A program made the translations under genes and the position numbers. A DNA stretch of 64,000 nt from Microcystis aeruginosa FD4 (GTDB lineage Bacteria; Cyanobacteriota; Cyanobacteriia; Cyanobacteriales; Microcystaceae), in the NCBI RefSeq assembly GCF_009792235.1, contig NZ_CP046973.1:744001-808000 (forward strand). Reading direction: 5' to 3'. How positions within the stretch are numbered: the first letter of the stretch is position 1; each line of letters begins with the position of its first letter. The notes beneath the pieces were generated by a model. The model saw only the letters and a program-made list of their open reading frames with translations. It was not told the DNA's origin and did no database searches. Below, piece after piece: positions 1 through 8,843 of the stretch.

Positions 1-36
1 TTAGAGAAGTTTAAGATTTGGTTGATACTCGATCGC

Positions 37-1350
37 ATGGGCAATAAGCCAACCATCGCCATCTCACACCTAGGCTGTGAGAAAAACCGGATCGACTCCG
101 AGCATATGTTAGGACTGCTGGCCAAGGCCGGCTATCCCGTAGATAATGACGAGGAGTTGGCCGATTACGTTATCGTTAATACCTGTAGTTTCATTCAAGC
201 AGCTAGAGAAGAATCCGTTCGCACCCTCGTGGAACTGGCGGAAGCTAATAAAAAAATTATTATCTCCGGCTGTATGGCCCAACATTTCCAAGATGAACTC
301 CTGACGGAATTGCCGGAAGCCGTGGCCATTGTTGGCACGGGAGATTATCAGAAAATTGTCGAGATTGTCGAACGAGTAGAGACGGGAGAACGAGTCAAAG
401 AAGTCAGTGCCGATCCCACTTTTATCGCCGATGAAAATCTGCCCCGTTATCGCACCACTACCGAGGGAGTCGCCTATCTGCGGGTGGCCGAAGGCTGCGA
501 CTATCGCTGTGCCTTCTGTATTATTCCCCACCTGCGCGGTGATCAAAGATCACGTTCGATCGAGTCAATTGTGGCCGAAGCGCGACAATTGGCCAGCCAA
601 GGGGTGCAAGAATTAATTCTCATTTCGCAAATAACAACCAATTATGGGTTAGACTTATATGGCGAACCCAAATTAGCGGAACTCTTGCGAGCGCTGGCAG
701 AAGTCGATATACCTTGGATTCGCGTTCACTACGCTTACCCGACCGGGTTAACGCCAAAGGTTATCGAGGCGATCCGAGAGACCCCGAATGTTTTACCCTA
801 TCTAGACTTGCCGCTACAGCATTCCCATCCCGACATCCTGCGGGCGATGAACCGTCCCTGGCAAGGACGAGTCAACGATGGCATTATCGAGCGGCTCAAG
901 CAAGCTATCCCGAACGCGGTTTTACGAACGACTTTTATCGTCGGTTTCCCCGGAGAAACCGAGGAACATTTCAGCCATCTGCTGGAATTTGTCAAGCGTC
1001 ATCAGTTCGATCACGTCGGGGTGTTTACCTTCTCCGCCGAAGAAGGTACAGCCGCTTTTGACCTGCCCAATCCAGTGCCACAGGCAATTATGGACGAACG
1101 CCGCGAAAGGTTGATGTTAACTCAGCAACCAATCTCGGAGCGCAAAAATCAAGCTTATATCGGTCAAACTGTCGATGTTCTCATCGAACAGGAAAACCCA
1201 GAAACAGGAGAATTAATCGGGCGCTCGGCTCGTTTTTCCCCAGAAGTGGATGGCTTGGTTTATGTGACAGGGGAGGCGATTCTAGGTGCGATCGTACAGG
1301 TCCGAATTACTGCGGCCGATACCTACGATCTCTACGGCGAAATAGTCTAA
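37..1350 (+). CDS. rimO: Ribosomal protein S12 methylthiotransferase RimO
   Basis: Radical-SAM methylthiotransferase that adds a methylthio group to an aspartate of ribosomal protein S12 in the cytoplasm. Visible are the N-terminal UPF0004 cysteines (about C14, C50, C79), the radical-SAM motif GCDYRCAFC (C154, C158, C161) and a C-terminal TRAM-like region. The opening ISHLGCEKNRIDSEHM is characteristic of RimO rather than MiaB. The frame is open from a TTG at 22, but I chose the ATG at 37 because MGNKPTIAISHLG is the usual family start. The length of 437 residues is normal. The next gene starts 41 bp downstream on the same strand. Confidence 0.93.
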   Translation: MGNKPTIAISHLGCEKNRIDSEHMLGLLAKAGYPVDNDEELADYVIVNTCSFIQAAREESVRTLVELAEANKKIIISGCMAQHFQDELLTELPEAVAIVGTGDYQKIVEIVERVETGERVKEVSADPTFIADENLPRYRTTTEGVAYLRVAEGCDYRCAFCIIPHLRGDQRSRSIESIVAEARQLASQGVQELILISQITTNYGLDLYGEPKLAELLRALAEVDIPWIRVHYAYPTGLTPKVIEAIRETPNVLPYLDLPLQHSHPDILRAMNRPWQGRVNDGIIERLKQAIPNAVLRTTFIVGFPGETEEHFSHLLEFVKRHQFDHVGVFTFSAEEGTAAFDLPNPVPQAIMDERRERLMLTQQPISERKNQAYIGQTVDVLIEQENPETGELIGRSARFSPEVDGLVYVTGEAILGAIVQVRITAADTYDLYGEIV

Positions 1351-1391
1351 TTTTTCCATTTTTCTAATTTAATTCCCACAAAACAATCCCT

Positions 1392-2831
1392 ATGACCACT
1401 GGTTTCAACAATTTAGGTTTATCCGATAGCCGTCTTCAACACCTAGAAACGCTTGGATTCACCACCCCCACCGAAATTCAATCCAAAGCCATCCCTCTTC
1501 TGTTAGAAGGGCATGACATGGTAGGAATGTCCCAAACGGGAACCGGCAAAACTGCCGCCTATTCCCTGCCTTTACTGGAACGCATGGACACCAAAAATCC
1601 TAACGTTCAAGCTTTAATCCTCACCCCCACCCGGGAATTAGCCCAACAGGTGGCCAGCGCCATCAAAGATTTCTCTGATGACCGTCGTCTGTTTATCCTG
1701 ACAGTCTGTGGTGGTCAATCCATGGAACGTCAGATCCGCAGTCTGGAAAAAGGTGTCCAGATTGTGGTCGGCACTCCCGGCCGGGTAATTGATCTGCTCG
1801 ATCGCAAAAAACTCCATCTCGAATCCTTAAACTGGGTAGTCCTCGATGAAGCGGACGAAATGCTCAGTATGGGTTTTATCGATGATGTTAAAAAGATTCT
1901 GCAAGCATCCCCCTCCACCCGTCAAACCGCCTGTTTCTCGGCAACCATGCCCCGGGAAATCCGCGATTTAATCGCTAATTTCTTGAAATCTCCCGTTTCT
2001 GTGACGGTTTCTCAAACCCAGGCTGCTCCTGCTAAAATCGAGCAGAAAATTTATATGATCCCTCGCGGTTGGACGAAATTAAAAGTCCTGCAACCCCTTT
2101 TAGAGATCGAACCCCTAGAATCGGCGATTATTTTCGTCCGCACCAAGCAAACCGCGGCCGAATTAACCAGCAAACTGCAAGAAGCGGGGCAAACGGTGGA
2201 TGAATACCACGGTAACTTAAGCCAAGTGCAACGGGAACGACTGGTGCAACGTTTCCGCGAGGGCAAAATTAAATTAGTGGTAGCCACGGATATCGCGGCC
2301 CGCGGTCTAGATGTGGAAAACCTCAGCCACGTTATTAACTATGATCTGCCAGATAACGCGGAAACCTATATTCACCGCATTGGCCGCACCGGCCGCGCCG
2401 GTAAAACGGGAACTGCTATATCTTTAGTAGAACCGATCGATCGGCGTTTATTACGTCAGATTGAACAGCGTCTGCGTCAACGTCTGGAATCTAGTCCCAT
2501 TCCTAGTCGCACCGAAGTAGAAGCAAAACGCCTGGCCAAGCTGCAAAATCAGCTAAAAGAGGCTTTATCTGGGGAACGGATGGCTTCTTTCTTGCCTTTA
2601 GTACGGGATTTAAGCGCAGAATACGATCCCCAAGCGATCGCAGCGGCCGCCCTGCAAATGATCTACGATCAAAATTGTCCCCAGTGGATGAAAACTGATT
2701 GGGAAGTTCCCGCAGCGACGAGCAGTAAACCGGTGATTAATAAAACTCCCCGCAGTGGTGGTAATAAGTATCCTTCTAAGTCGAATAACCGTCCTTCCTT
2801 GGACAAAAAAATCGTCTTTCAAGAACGTTAA
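1392..2831 (+). CDS. DEAD-box ATP-dependent RNA helicase (CrhR/DeaD-like)
   Basis: ATP-dependent RNA helicase expected to act on structured RNA in cold response or ribosome assembly. All core motifs are present in order: the Q-motif region (GFTTPTEIQSKAIP), motif I SQTGTGKT, Ia PTRELAQQ, II DEAD, III SAT, and the C-terminal VATDIAARGLD and HRIGRTGRAGK. The roughly 115-residue basic tail resembles cyanobacterial cold-shock helicases of the CrhR type, but the exact orthologue cannot be fixed by eye. A strong hairpin terminator follows 30 bp after the stop. Confidence 0.9.
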   Translation: MTTGFNNLGLSDSRLQHLETLGFTTPTEIQSKAIPLLLEGHDMVGMSQTGTGKTAAYSLPLLERMDTKNPNVQALILTPTRELAQQVASAIKDFSDDRRLFILTVCGGQSMERQIRSLEKGVQIVVGTPGRVIDLLDRKKLHLESLNWVVLDEADEMLSMGFIDDVKKILQASPSTRQTACFSATMPREIRDLIANFLKSPVSVTVSQTQAAPAKIEQKIYMIPRGWTKLKVLQPLLEIEPLESAIIFVRTKQTAAELTSKLQEAGQTVDEYHGNLSQVQRERLVQRFREGKIKLVVATDIAARGLDVENLSHVINYDLPDNAETYIHRIGRTGRAGKTGTAISLVEPIDRRLLRQIEQRLRQRLESSPIPSRTEVEAKRLAKLQNQLKEALSGERMASFLPLVRDLSAEYDPQAIAAAALQMIYDQNCPQWMKTDWEVPAATSSKPVINKTPRSGGNKYPSKSNNRPSLDKKIVFQER

Positions 2832-2860
2832 TTTTTAGTTCTTGAAGAAGTAATTTTAGA

Positions 2861-2896
2861 GTTGATAGACCGTTTTGGTTCTATCAACTTTTTTTT
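2861..2896 (+). terminator. Rho-independent terminator after the helicase gene
   Basis: GTTGATAGACC pairs with GGTTCTATCAAC (one bulged T) around a short loop and is followed by an eight-T run. It ends the rimO-helicase transcription unit. Confidence 0.85.
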
Positions 2897-2991
2897 GTCA
2901 GGTAATTTCCCAGTACGTCGTCGAAAGCATTCTACATAATTTTATAGCTAAACTTTCGATAATTGATTCTAATCAAGTATTTGGGCTTTTT

Positions 2992-3022
2992 TTGACATTT
3001 TTGCTGATAATTACTATATAAT
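2992..3022 (+). promoter_or_regulatory. Candidate sigma-70 promoter for the unrecognised gene pair
   Basis: A perfect -35 TTGACA at 2992-2997 is followed after 17 bp by TATATA (3015-3020), or after 19 bp by TATAAT (3017-3022). It lies 32 bp before the start codon at 3054. No clear Shine-Dalgarno sequence precedes that ATG. Confidence 0.6.
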
Positions 3023-3053
3023 TGTCTTAAATGAATAAATTTGAATATTTAAT

Positions 3054-3407
3054 ATGTCGAGTTCGTCAGAACCTTATCGTGGGAGGGTACAAGCTCAAGG
3101 AGACGATATCCAGCAAGAGGGTGGATACAGTTGCCCTTGGGCAAGAAAAAATCCTGTGACTGCTCAAGAAGGATTATTATTTCTTGCTAATATTAAAGGG
3201 CAATGCAATGAATTTCAACGAGAGGAACGGAAACAAGCTTTTAGAAAAGCTGAACGCTTTGTTACAAATGCTAGTGAGCAAGGTGGTGTCACTCCAGAGG
3301 CACAACCGCACTCATTTCAGGATTCTAAACGTAACACTAAAAACGCCCGTGTAGATATTGAAATTCGCAGTGGTCTTACCTTTATCCCTTCGCCCCAAAC
3401 AGAATGA
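3054..3407 (+). CDS. Hypothetical protein, first gene of an overlapping pair
   Basis: I do not recognise the family. The 117-residue product is soluble and charged, with no signal peptide or membrane segment. Visible are an N-terminal YRGRVQAQGDDIQ stretch, a central SCPWARKNPVTAQEGLLFL segment and a basic, glutamine-rich helix (EFQREERKQAFRKAERF). It has its own strong promoter. Its stop overlaps the next start in an ATGA arrangement, implying translational coupling, so the two products probably act together. The AT-rich setting beside a HEPN-DUF262 pair suggests an accessory pocket, but no function can be assigned. Confidence 0.6.
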   Translation: MSSSSEPYRGRVQAQGDDIQQEGGYSCPWARKNPVTAQEGLLFLANIKGQCNEFQREERKQAFRKAERFVTNASEQGGVTPEAQPHSFQDSKRNTKNARVDIEIRSGLTFIPSPQTE

Positions 3408-4219
3408 CAACGATGCTTAGAAGAGTACAACAATTTTTAGACTCTGGCGATAGTGATAGAGCTAGAGAAGAAATTGATAGAGCTTTCGGCAATCTGAGAA
3501 AGTTAGATAGTCATGTTAGAGAGTTTGCCGCTCTGTTGGCACTGGGATCGATCGAAGCTTCAGAAATCGGCTTAGGAGTATTGGGACGTAAGCTTCTACA
3601 GAATGACAGCGAGATTAATAATGAGGTTATTTGGTTATTTATTGCGTCAATTTTATCTCGCAATAGTATTCCCGCTGATAGTCCATCTAGAATCAGCCTA
3701 CTTGTTCTTACCGCTTCTGTCAATAGTTGGGAATTACCAATTTTTGCGCTTCTTGCCCCTGCCCTCGACGCTTTTTTTAAAGTTAGTCTTGCGGACGGAA
3801 CCCCTTTAATTGCCGAACAAACTCTTGATTTTTTGACCACTTGGGGAAGAATTTATGCTAAAGCACCTCATGTCAAAACGCAGCTTAAAAAACTTCAATC
3901 TCTTAGTAATAATCTATTAGAGCAAGTGGATGACTTAGAGTTAAAAGCTGAATGGTCAGAGGGAATTAATATATTTTTTGAAGAAGCCAGTACAACCAAA
4001 TATTCCGATAGTAATGTTTTTTATGCTGGTGAAGACTTAATTAAAAAAATTTATAATACTCAAAGTTTACAGCGCGATACAGAAGATAAGAATTTGGCAG
4101 AGACAAAAGACAAGTTACTCCGATTAGTCACTTCGTCTTCTGCTACTATTTCAGCAGCTCTGAGGCCAGAAATTACCGTTGATAGTCATGGAGTAATTAA
4201 TACTAAATCTGGTTATTAA
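3404..4219 (+). CDS. Hypothetical protein, coupled to the preceding gene
   Basis: A 271-residue protein I do not recognise. Its ATG overlaps the TGA of the upstream gene by four bases (ATGA). The sequence looks all-helical and leucine-rich, with no signal peptide. The stretch around residues 95-125 is hydrophobic (SWELPIFALLAPALDAFFKV) but reads more like a buried helix than a membrane span. The C-terminus is acidic and lysine-rich. It converges with the HEPN gene, 81 bp away. A co-functioning pair is inferred from the overlap only. Confidence 0.6.
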   Translation: MTTMLRRVQQFLDSGDSDRAREEIDRAFGNLRKLDSHVREFAALLALGSIEASEIGLGVLGRKLLQNDSEINNEVIWLFIASILSRNSIPADSPSRISLLVLTASVNSWELPIFALLAPALDAFFKVSLADGTPLIAEQTLDFLTTWGRIYAKAPHVKTQLKKLQSLSNNLLEQVDDLELKAEWSEGINIFFEEASTTKYSDSNVFYAGEDLIKKIYNTQSLQRDTEDKNLAETKDKLLRLVTSSSATISAALRPEITVDSHGVINTKSGY

Positions 4220-4300
4220 AAACTGATTATTTATTTCCCCTTTTGTCTCTTGCCTTTTGCCTGTTCTGATATGTAGCGCTCAACGGATTTAGTATTAATC

Positions 4301-4957
4301 CTATATACTTTTGACTTTTTTATACTGTTCCGTAACGGCGGCATTTAATAGATCATCTTTAAAATCTCTGATTAATTTAATTACTAAATTATAAATACTG
4401 ATGTATTCTTCATAATCGATAGTTAAATACTTGCCATGAGCAATTTTATTTCTTTGGGTGAGAAGTTGTTCATCAATAGCTTTCTGCCGCAGTTGATATT
4501 TACTATCATCAATTCCTAGAATAGTACAGATATCAGTGAAAACTTCAAAATTGAGATTAGATTTGGTGTTAATAATATTTTCGTAGGGTATAGAAGCTCT
4601 ATTTTCTAGGTTATCAAGTAAATTTTTGATCATCTCTTTTTGTAACTTAAATTTATTGGTTTTTATTAACTCATTTATAGATTTTCTAGAACTAAGGGCA
4701 ACGAAACAGTAATCCAGTTCATGATAATTTAATCTTCTTAAGGAAACAAACTGCAAATAACATTCTGCTGCATATTTAATAAAACCTTCCCAATGGGCAT
4801 ATATAGTGGTTATTCCGGCTCTAATTAATACATCTTGCTCAGTTCCTTTTTGTCGAGGAATTTTAGTTTTTAAAATACTAAGTTCTCTGATTCGCCATGC
4901 CATATCTTCATCTAAGTTTTTCTGGAGAATTTCGATAGTTCTATTATCTTTACTCAT
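4301..4957 (-). CDS. MAE_28990/MAE_18760-like HEPN domain protein
   Basis: A 218-residue HEPN-fold protein, a predicted metal-independent RNase. The diagnostic R-x4-H motif is visible as RNKIAH (R169-H174), followed by GKYLTIDYEEY. An upstream helix TTIYAHWEGFIKYAAECYL matches the MAE_28990-type HEPN pattern, a family named after Microcystis loci. Its ATG overlaps the stop of the upstream DUF262 gene by one base (TAATG), so the two are translationally coupled. The usual interpretation is a toxin or effector nuclease in a conflict system. RNase activity is inferred from the motif, not shown. Confidence 0.8.
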   Translation of the reverse strand: MSKDNRTIEILQKNLDEDMAWRIRELSILKTKIPRQKGTEQDVLIRAGITTIYAHWEGFIKYAAECYLQFVSLRRLNYHELDYCFVALSSRKSINELIKTNKFKLQKEMIKNLLDNLENRASIPYENIINTKSNLNFEVFTDICTILGIDDSKYQLRQKAIDEQLLTQRNKIAHGKYLTIDYEEYISIYNLVIKLIRDFKDDLLNAAVTEQYKKVKSI

Positions 4958-6069
4958 TACTTTTTAAAATATTTTTTGCCAAATTCAATCATTTTGTGCA
5001 TTCTAGTTCTAGCTCTCGATCCTGTACCGATGTTAGAAATAAAGTCAGATTCTGACCACATTTCCTGAATTTTTGTTTTTAGCAGTTCAATATCTTGAGT
5101 GGAGTAATCATCAATATTTTCTCGTAATCCTGTGGTGATCGCTTCATAAGCAGAATCGAGAAATTTCCCCTTGAATCTTGTTCCATCATATTTGGTAAAA
5201 GTATCTTCATTCGTCGCTTCAGCAAGCAATGAAAACATTTTAGCGAATTTTTCTTGCTCTAACACACGATCAAAAGTGGTGGAATTGCATAATTCTATCA
5301 AATAGTCAGTCAAATATTCATTAACCTCTTTTTTGTTCAATGATGTTGGACCAAATGTGGGAGAAGACAGGGCAAAATATTTGAGAATTAGTTCCAAGTC
5401 GTAGCGTTCTTGTCTTAATCGCTCGGATAGGGAAATACAATTTTTAAAGTCCTCATTTTCTGCCAAGTCTTCTAACCAATTATATAGGCTTTTATCTAGC
5501 ATAATCAAAAGACAATTACGCACCTCTTGATAAGATAAAAAAGAGCCACCGGTATTTAAACGATCAAAAACTTCAAACTTAGCATTTTTATCCGATTCTT
5601 TTTGGATAATCTGAACCTGTATTTTCGCTCTTTTGAAATCTATTTTTAGAGATGGGGGCAAATTATACTCTCCTTCCTCTGCACCTTCCCACATAACTCC
5701 GTTTAAGCTAGGTAATAACTTAGTACCTTGAAGCACCAGTTTCGGTTTTTTCTTAGTTTCATCGTCCTCATCTCTTAAATCGCCAACAAATTCCAAAATT
5801 GTTGAAATCCTTTGTAATCCATCCACCAATTCCCAAACACTATCTTCTTCTCTCTGATAGACAAAAATAGAGGGAATAGGAATTCCTAATAGTATCGATT
5901 CTATGAATCGGCTTTTTTGGGCTATTGTCCAGCGAAAATATCTTTGAAAATCTGGATTAATTGTCATTTCTTTGTTATTATAAAGACTAATAATCTCTCC
6001 GATTGACATAGGATAGTTATCGGTACGAAATTCTTTAGTTTTTGCCTTAACTTCTTCTAATAAATTCAT
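4957..6069 (-). CDS. DUF262 (GmrSD N-terminal-like, ParB/Srx fold) protein
   Basis: A 370-residue DUF262 protein. The motif INPDFQRYFRW (about 37-47) and the nucleotide-binding signature VDGLQR (82-87) mark the ParB/Srx-like NTPase fold shared with GmrS and with DUF262 subunits of modification-dependent restriction systems. The remainder is helical and there is no C-terminal DUF1524/HNH nuclease (GmrD), so a separate effector is expected; the one-base-overlapping HEPN gene is the obvious candidate. Reading is DUF262 sensor then HEPN effector on the minus strand. The biological trigger is unknown. Confidence 0.85.
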   Translation of the reverse strand: MNLLEEVKAKTKEFRTDNYPMSIGEIISLYNNKEMTINPDFQRYFRWTIAQKSRFIESILLGIPIPSIFVYQREEDSVWELVDGLQRISTILEFVGDLRDEDDETKKKPKLVLQGTKLLPSLNGVMWEGAEEGEYNLPPSLKIDFKRAKIQVQIIQKESDKNAKFEVFDRLNTGGSFLSYQEVRNCLLIMLDKSLYNWLEDLAENEDFKNCISLSERLRQERYDLELILKYFALSSPTFGPTSLNKKEVNEYLTDYLIELCNSTTFDRVLEQEKFAKMFSLLAEATNEDTFTKYDGTRFKGKFLDSAYEAITTGLRENIDDYSTQDIELLKTKIQEMWSESDFISNIGTGSRARTRMHKMIEFGKKYFKK

Positions 6070-6079
6070 CTTATACCAG

Positions 6080-6180
6080 TTATCTTAATGGTGAAGTACA
6101 CAGTTTTCGTTTTGGGGAGCCGGTCGTCAGGATTCGATACCAAATTAGGTTACACTTCATCTTTAGGAACAAAGCTGTAA
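6080..6180. repeat. Short MITE-like repeat, family 2
   Basis: About 100 bp bounded by imperfect inverted ends GGTGAAGTACAC and GTTACACTTCATC. Its right half (about 6134-6180) is nearly identical to 63457-63503, and its left end (AGTTATCNTAATGGTGANGTAC) recurs at about 45612. It contains no coding sequence. It fills the gap upstream of the DUF262 gene and may carry or disrupt that promoter. Confidence 0.5.
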
Positions 6181-6243
6181 TTTTTCTATACTCAGTATAA
6201 TCTCTCTATTCTACTTTAATACCATCCGCCAATTTTAAAATGA

Positions 6244-6399
6244 AACGCGTCAACCTCAAGAGTTGACAGAAAAAGGCTCATCCCCGCAATTGGCAAAAAC
6301 ATCAATTTTCAGGTGGCTAATCTGCAAAGACGCGATTTATGTCCCGATATTGCGGTGATGTTAGCTTGGATTGAACAGGCGAAAAGGTTCCCCAGTTAA
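6244..6399 (+). pseudogene. Gene remnant, C-terminal fragment without start
   Basis: A 51-codon stretch open between stops with protein-like composition (for example NLQRRDLCPDIAVMLAWIEQ), ending in PS and a TAA. There is no plausible start codon or ribosome binding site, and repeat-derived sequence lies immediately upstream. I take it as the tail of a lost gene. The parent family is not recognised. Confidence 0.3.
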
Positions 6400-6432
6400 A
6401 ATAAGCCCTATTTCTGATAATTTTGGCATAAA

Positions 6433-6786
6433 TTAACCAAAAGTACTGCCATTCCATCCCCAAAGATCACCTTTCGCCTCGGCAAATTCTAGATAAATAC
6501 GATTTTTCGGTATTCCTAAATAAGCCTCAATTTCTTGACAAAAATCACTACTCATGCTTTTAGTTTGAGCGGCAGAAATAGAACCAACACTTTTAATCTC
6601 CACATAACACACCGGCTCAAAAGTGCCAGCAAAAGTCATTTTTATACCCGATTCTAAAGCTGTCATCACATAGGATTCCGGTTTCCGGAGATGTTTACCT
6701 AATTTAGCCGAAAGACTCTGCAAAAGTTGATTAACCGTCTCATCATCGAGGGAGGTGACAGAAGTTTGAATTTTAATTAGAGGCAT
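6433..6786 (-). CDS. Macrophage migration inhibitory factor (MIF)-like tautomerase
   Basis: A 117-residue member of the tautomerase/MIF superfamily. After removal of Met1 it exposes the catalytic Pro of MPLIKIQTS. The fold signatures LGKHLRKPESYVMTAL and the C-terminal GWNGSTFG match the MIF subgroup, where the 100-120 residue subunit forms trimers. The likely activity is phenylpyruvate keto-enol tautomerisation; the physiological substrate in cyanobacteria is not known. It stands alone between the DUF262-HEPN pair and the Uma2 array, transcribed away from the latter. Confidence 0.85.
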   Translation of the reverse strand: MPLIKIQTSVTSLDDETVNQLLQSLSAKLGKHLRKPESYVMTALESGIKMTFAGTFEPVCYVEIKSVGSISAAQTKSMSSDFCQEIEAYLGIPKNRIYLEFAEAKGDLWGWNGSTFG

Positions 6787-7031
6787 AGGAAAAATCTCAG
6801 CAATATTTTTCTATAGTATAACAGTTTTGATGGCAATCACAGATATTCTTTTGCTGCAGAAAGCTTCAATTATCGAACCACATAACTCTGGCTAGATATT
6901 CTTTGATGATCAGCTGTTGTGCATTTAAATTAGGTATTGTTAAAATTGGAAAAACAAGCAAAAACCCTTACCTGTTCCCCGTTCCCTTAACTCAACAACC
7001 AATCTAAATGTTCTAGAGCTTACCTAGCTGT

Positions 7032-7069
7032 TATAATTAAATAAATGTCCCAGCCAGGGGAAAAACTAT
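7032..7069 (+). promoter_or_regulatory. Promoter and leader motif repeated before every Uma2 copy
   Basis: TATAAT at 7032-7037 is followed by AATGTCCCAGCCAGGGGA and the Uma2 ATG. The same -10 and leader precede all five copies, so each gene can be transcribed alone. In copies 2-5 a TTGATA lies 15 bp upstream of the -10. The leader holds a second ATG opening an eight-codon frame (MSQPGEKL) whose TGA overlaps the Uma2 ATG; the ribosome binding site AGGGGA lies inside it. Confidence 0.55.
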
Positions 7070-7853
7070 GACAACTCTCGACATTTTACCAGAAGTTACC
7101 TGTCCCCCCACCGATTTATGGAGTGATGAACCACCCTTGGAAAGTGATTTACACCTGCAACAGATCATAATTCTTCTCAGTTGTCTAGAATTATTATGGC
7201 AAGAGAAAAACGATTACTACGCTTCCGGTAATCTGACTATCTACTATAACGAAGAACAACTGAAAAAGCGCGATTTCTGTGGTCCTGATTTTTTTGTGGT
7301 TTTAGATACAGAAAAACGTCCCCGCAAAAGTTGGGTGGTTTGGGGAGAACAGGGGAAATACCCCAATGTAATCGTCGAGATTCTTTCCGATTCTACGGCC
7401 AATATTGACCGCAATAAAAAGAAAATTCTCTATCAAAATACTTTTCGCACTCCTAATTATTTTTGGTTCGATCCTAATACGTTAGAATGGCAAGGATTTA
7501 GACTAATTGAAGGACAATATCAAGCTATTTCTGCCAATGAGCAGGGTTATCTATGGAGTGAACAGTTAGGATTATATTTAGGCATATTTGACCAGAAACT
7601 GCGTTATTTTACCGTCGATGGTCAATTGGTTCCCACTCCCCAAGAAGCTGAATTAGAGCAAAGACAAGCAAAGGAACAGATTCTTTTAGAAAAGGAACAG
7701 ATTCTTTTAGAAAGGGAACAGATTCTTTTAGAAAGGGAACAGGAACGACAGGCAAAAGAACAGGCTCTTTTAGAAAAAGAACAAGAACGACAAGCTAAGG
7801 AAAAATTAGCGGCAAAATTACGAGAATTAGGCATCAATCCTGAGACAATTTAG
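7068..7853 (+). CDS. Uma2 family (DUF820) PD-(D/E)XK nuclease-fold protein, copy 1
   Basis: A 261-residue Uma2/DUF820 protein, a family abundant in cyanobacteria with a predicted PD-(D/E)XK nuclease fold but no established function. The core carries GPDFFVV (PD), VEILSDST (the E-x-L-S motif) and the KKKILYQN helix. After residue about 202 it becomes a coiled coil of exact 7-residue modules: QILLEKE, QILLERE, QILLERE, QERQAKE, QALLEKE, QERQAKE (six). The C-terminus is KLAAKLRELGINPETI. It is the first unit of the array and has a unique upstream flank. Confidence 0.9.
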   Translation: MTTLDILPEVTCPPTDLWSDEPPLESDLHLQQIIILLSCLELLWQEKNDYYASGNLTIYYNEEQLKKRDFCGPDFFVVLDTEKRPRKSWVVWGEQGKYPNVIVEILSDSTANIDRNKKKILYQNTFRTPNYFWFDPNTLEWQGFRLIEGQYQAISANEQGYLWSEQLGLYLGIFDQKLRYFTVDGQLVPTPQEAELEQRQAKEQILLEKEQILLEREQILLEREQERQAKEQALLEKEQERQAKEKLAAKLRELGINPETI

Positions 7854-7941
7854 CCAGTTAAAATTCCCCATCCCTAATTCCTAATTGATAATTTCTCATA
7901 GCTGTTATAATTAGATCAATGTCCCAGCCAGGGGAAAAACT

Positions 7942-8748
7942 ATGACAACTCTCGACATTTTACCAGAAGTTACCTGTCCCCCCACCGATTTATGGAGTGA
8001 TGAACCACCCTTGGAAAGTGATTTACACCTGCAACAGATCATAATTCTTCTCAGTTGTCTAGAATTATTATGGCAAGAGAAAAACGATTACTACGCTTCC
8101 GGTAATCTGACTATCTACTATAACGAAGAACAACTGAAAAAGCGCGATTTCTGTGGTCCTGATTTTTTTGTGGTTTTAGATACAGAAAAACGTCCCCGCA
8201 AAAGTTGGGTGGTTTGGGGAGAACAGGGGAAATATCCCAATGTAATCGTCGAGATTCTTTCCGATTCTACGGCCAATATTGACCGCAATAAAAAGAAAAT
8301 TCTCTATCAAAATACTTTTCGCACTCCTAATTATTTTTGGTTCGATCCTAATACGTTAGAATGGCAAGGATTTAGACTAATTGAAGGACAATATCAAGCT
8401 ATTTCTGCCAATGAGCAGGGTTATCTATGGAGTGAACAGTTAGGATTATATTTAGGCATATTTGACCAGAAACTGCGTTATTTTACCGTCGATGGTCAAT
8501 TGGTTCCCACTCCCCAAGAAGCTGAATTAGAGCAAAGACAAGCAAAGGAACAGATTCTTTTAGAAAAGGAACAGATTCTTTTAGAAAGGGAACAGATTCT
8601 TTTAGAAAAGGAACAGGAACGACAGGCAAAAGAACAGGCTCTTTTAGAAAAAGAACAGGCTCTTTTAGAAAAAGAACAAGAACGACAAGCTAAGGAAAAA
8701 TTAGCGGCAAAATTACGAGAATTAGGCATCAATCCTGAGACAATTTAG
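7942..8748 (+). CDS. Uma2 family (DUF820) protein, copy 2
   Basis: A 268-residue product whose core is identical in sequence to copy 1 over the first about 200 residues. The tail has seven heptad modules in the order QILLEKE, QILLERE, QILLEKE, QERQAKE, QALLEKE, QALLEKE, QERQAKE, one more than copy 1. It has its own TATAAT and the overlapping mini-frame leader, with a 95-bp gap to copy 3. The gap ahead of it is 88 bp, exactly one CCTAATT-type heptamer shorter. Confidence 0.9.
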   Translation: MTTLDILPEVTCPPTDLWSDEPPLESDLHLQQIIILLSCLELLWQEKNDYYASGNLTIYYNEEQLKKRDFCGPDFFVVLDTEKRPRKSWVVWGEQGKYPNVIVEILSDSTANIDRNKKKILYQNTFRTPNYFWFDPNTLEWQGFRLIEGQYQAISANEQGYLWSEQLGLYLGIFDQKLRYFTVDGQLVPTPQEAELEQRQAKEQILLEKEQILLEREQILLEKEQERQAKEQALLEKEQALLEKEQERQAKEKLAAKLRELGINPETI

Positions 8749-8843
8749 CCAGTTAAAATTCCCCATCCCTAATTCCTAATTCCTAATTGATAATTTCTCA
8801 TAGCTGTTATAATTAGATCAATGTCCCAGCCAGGGGAAAAACT

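Noticed and set aside
6433..6786. MIF-like gene as a recent transfer from animals
   Set aside because: MIF-family tautomerases are known in several cyanobacteria, and its composition does not differ visibly from neighbours.
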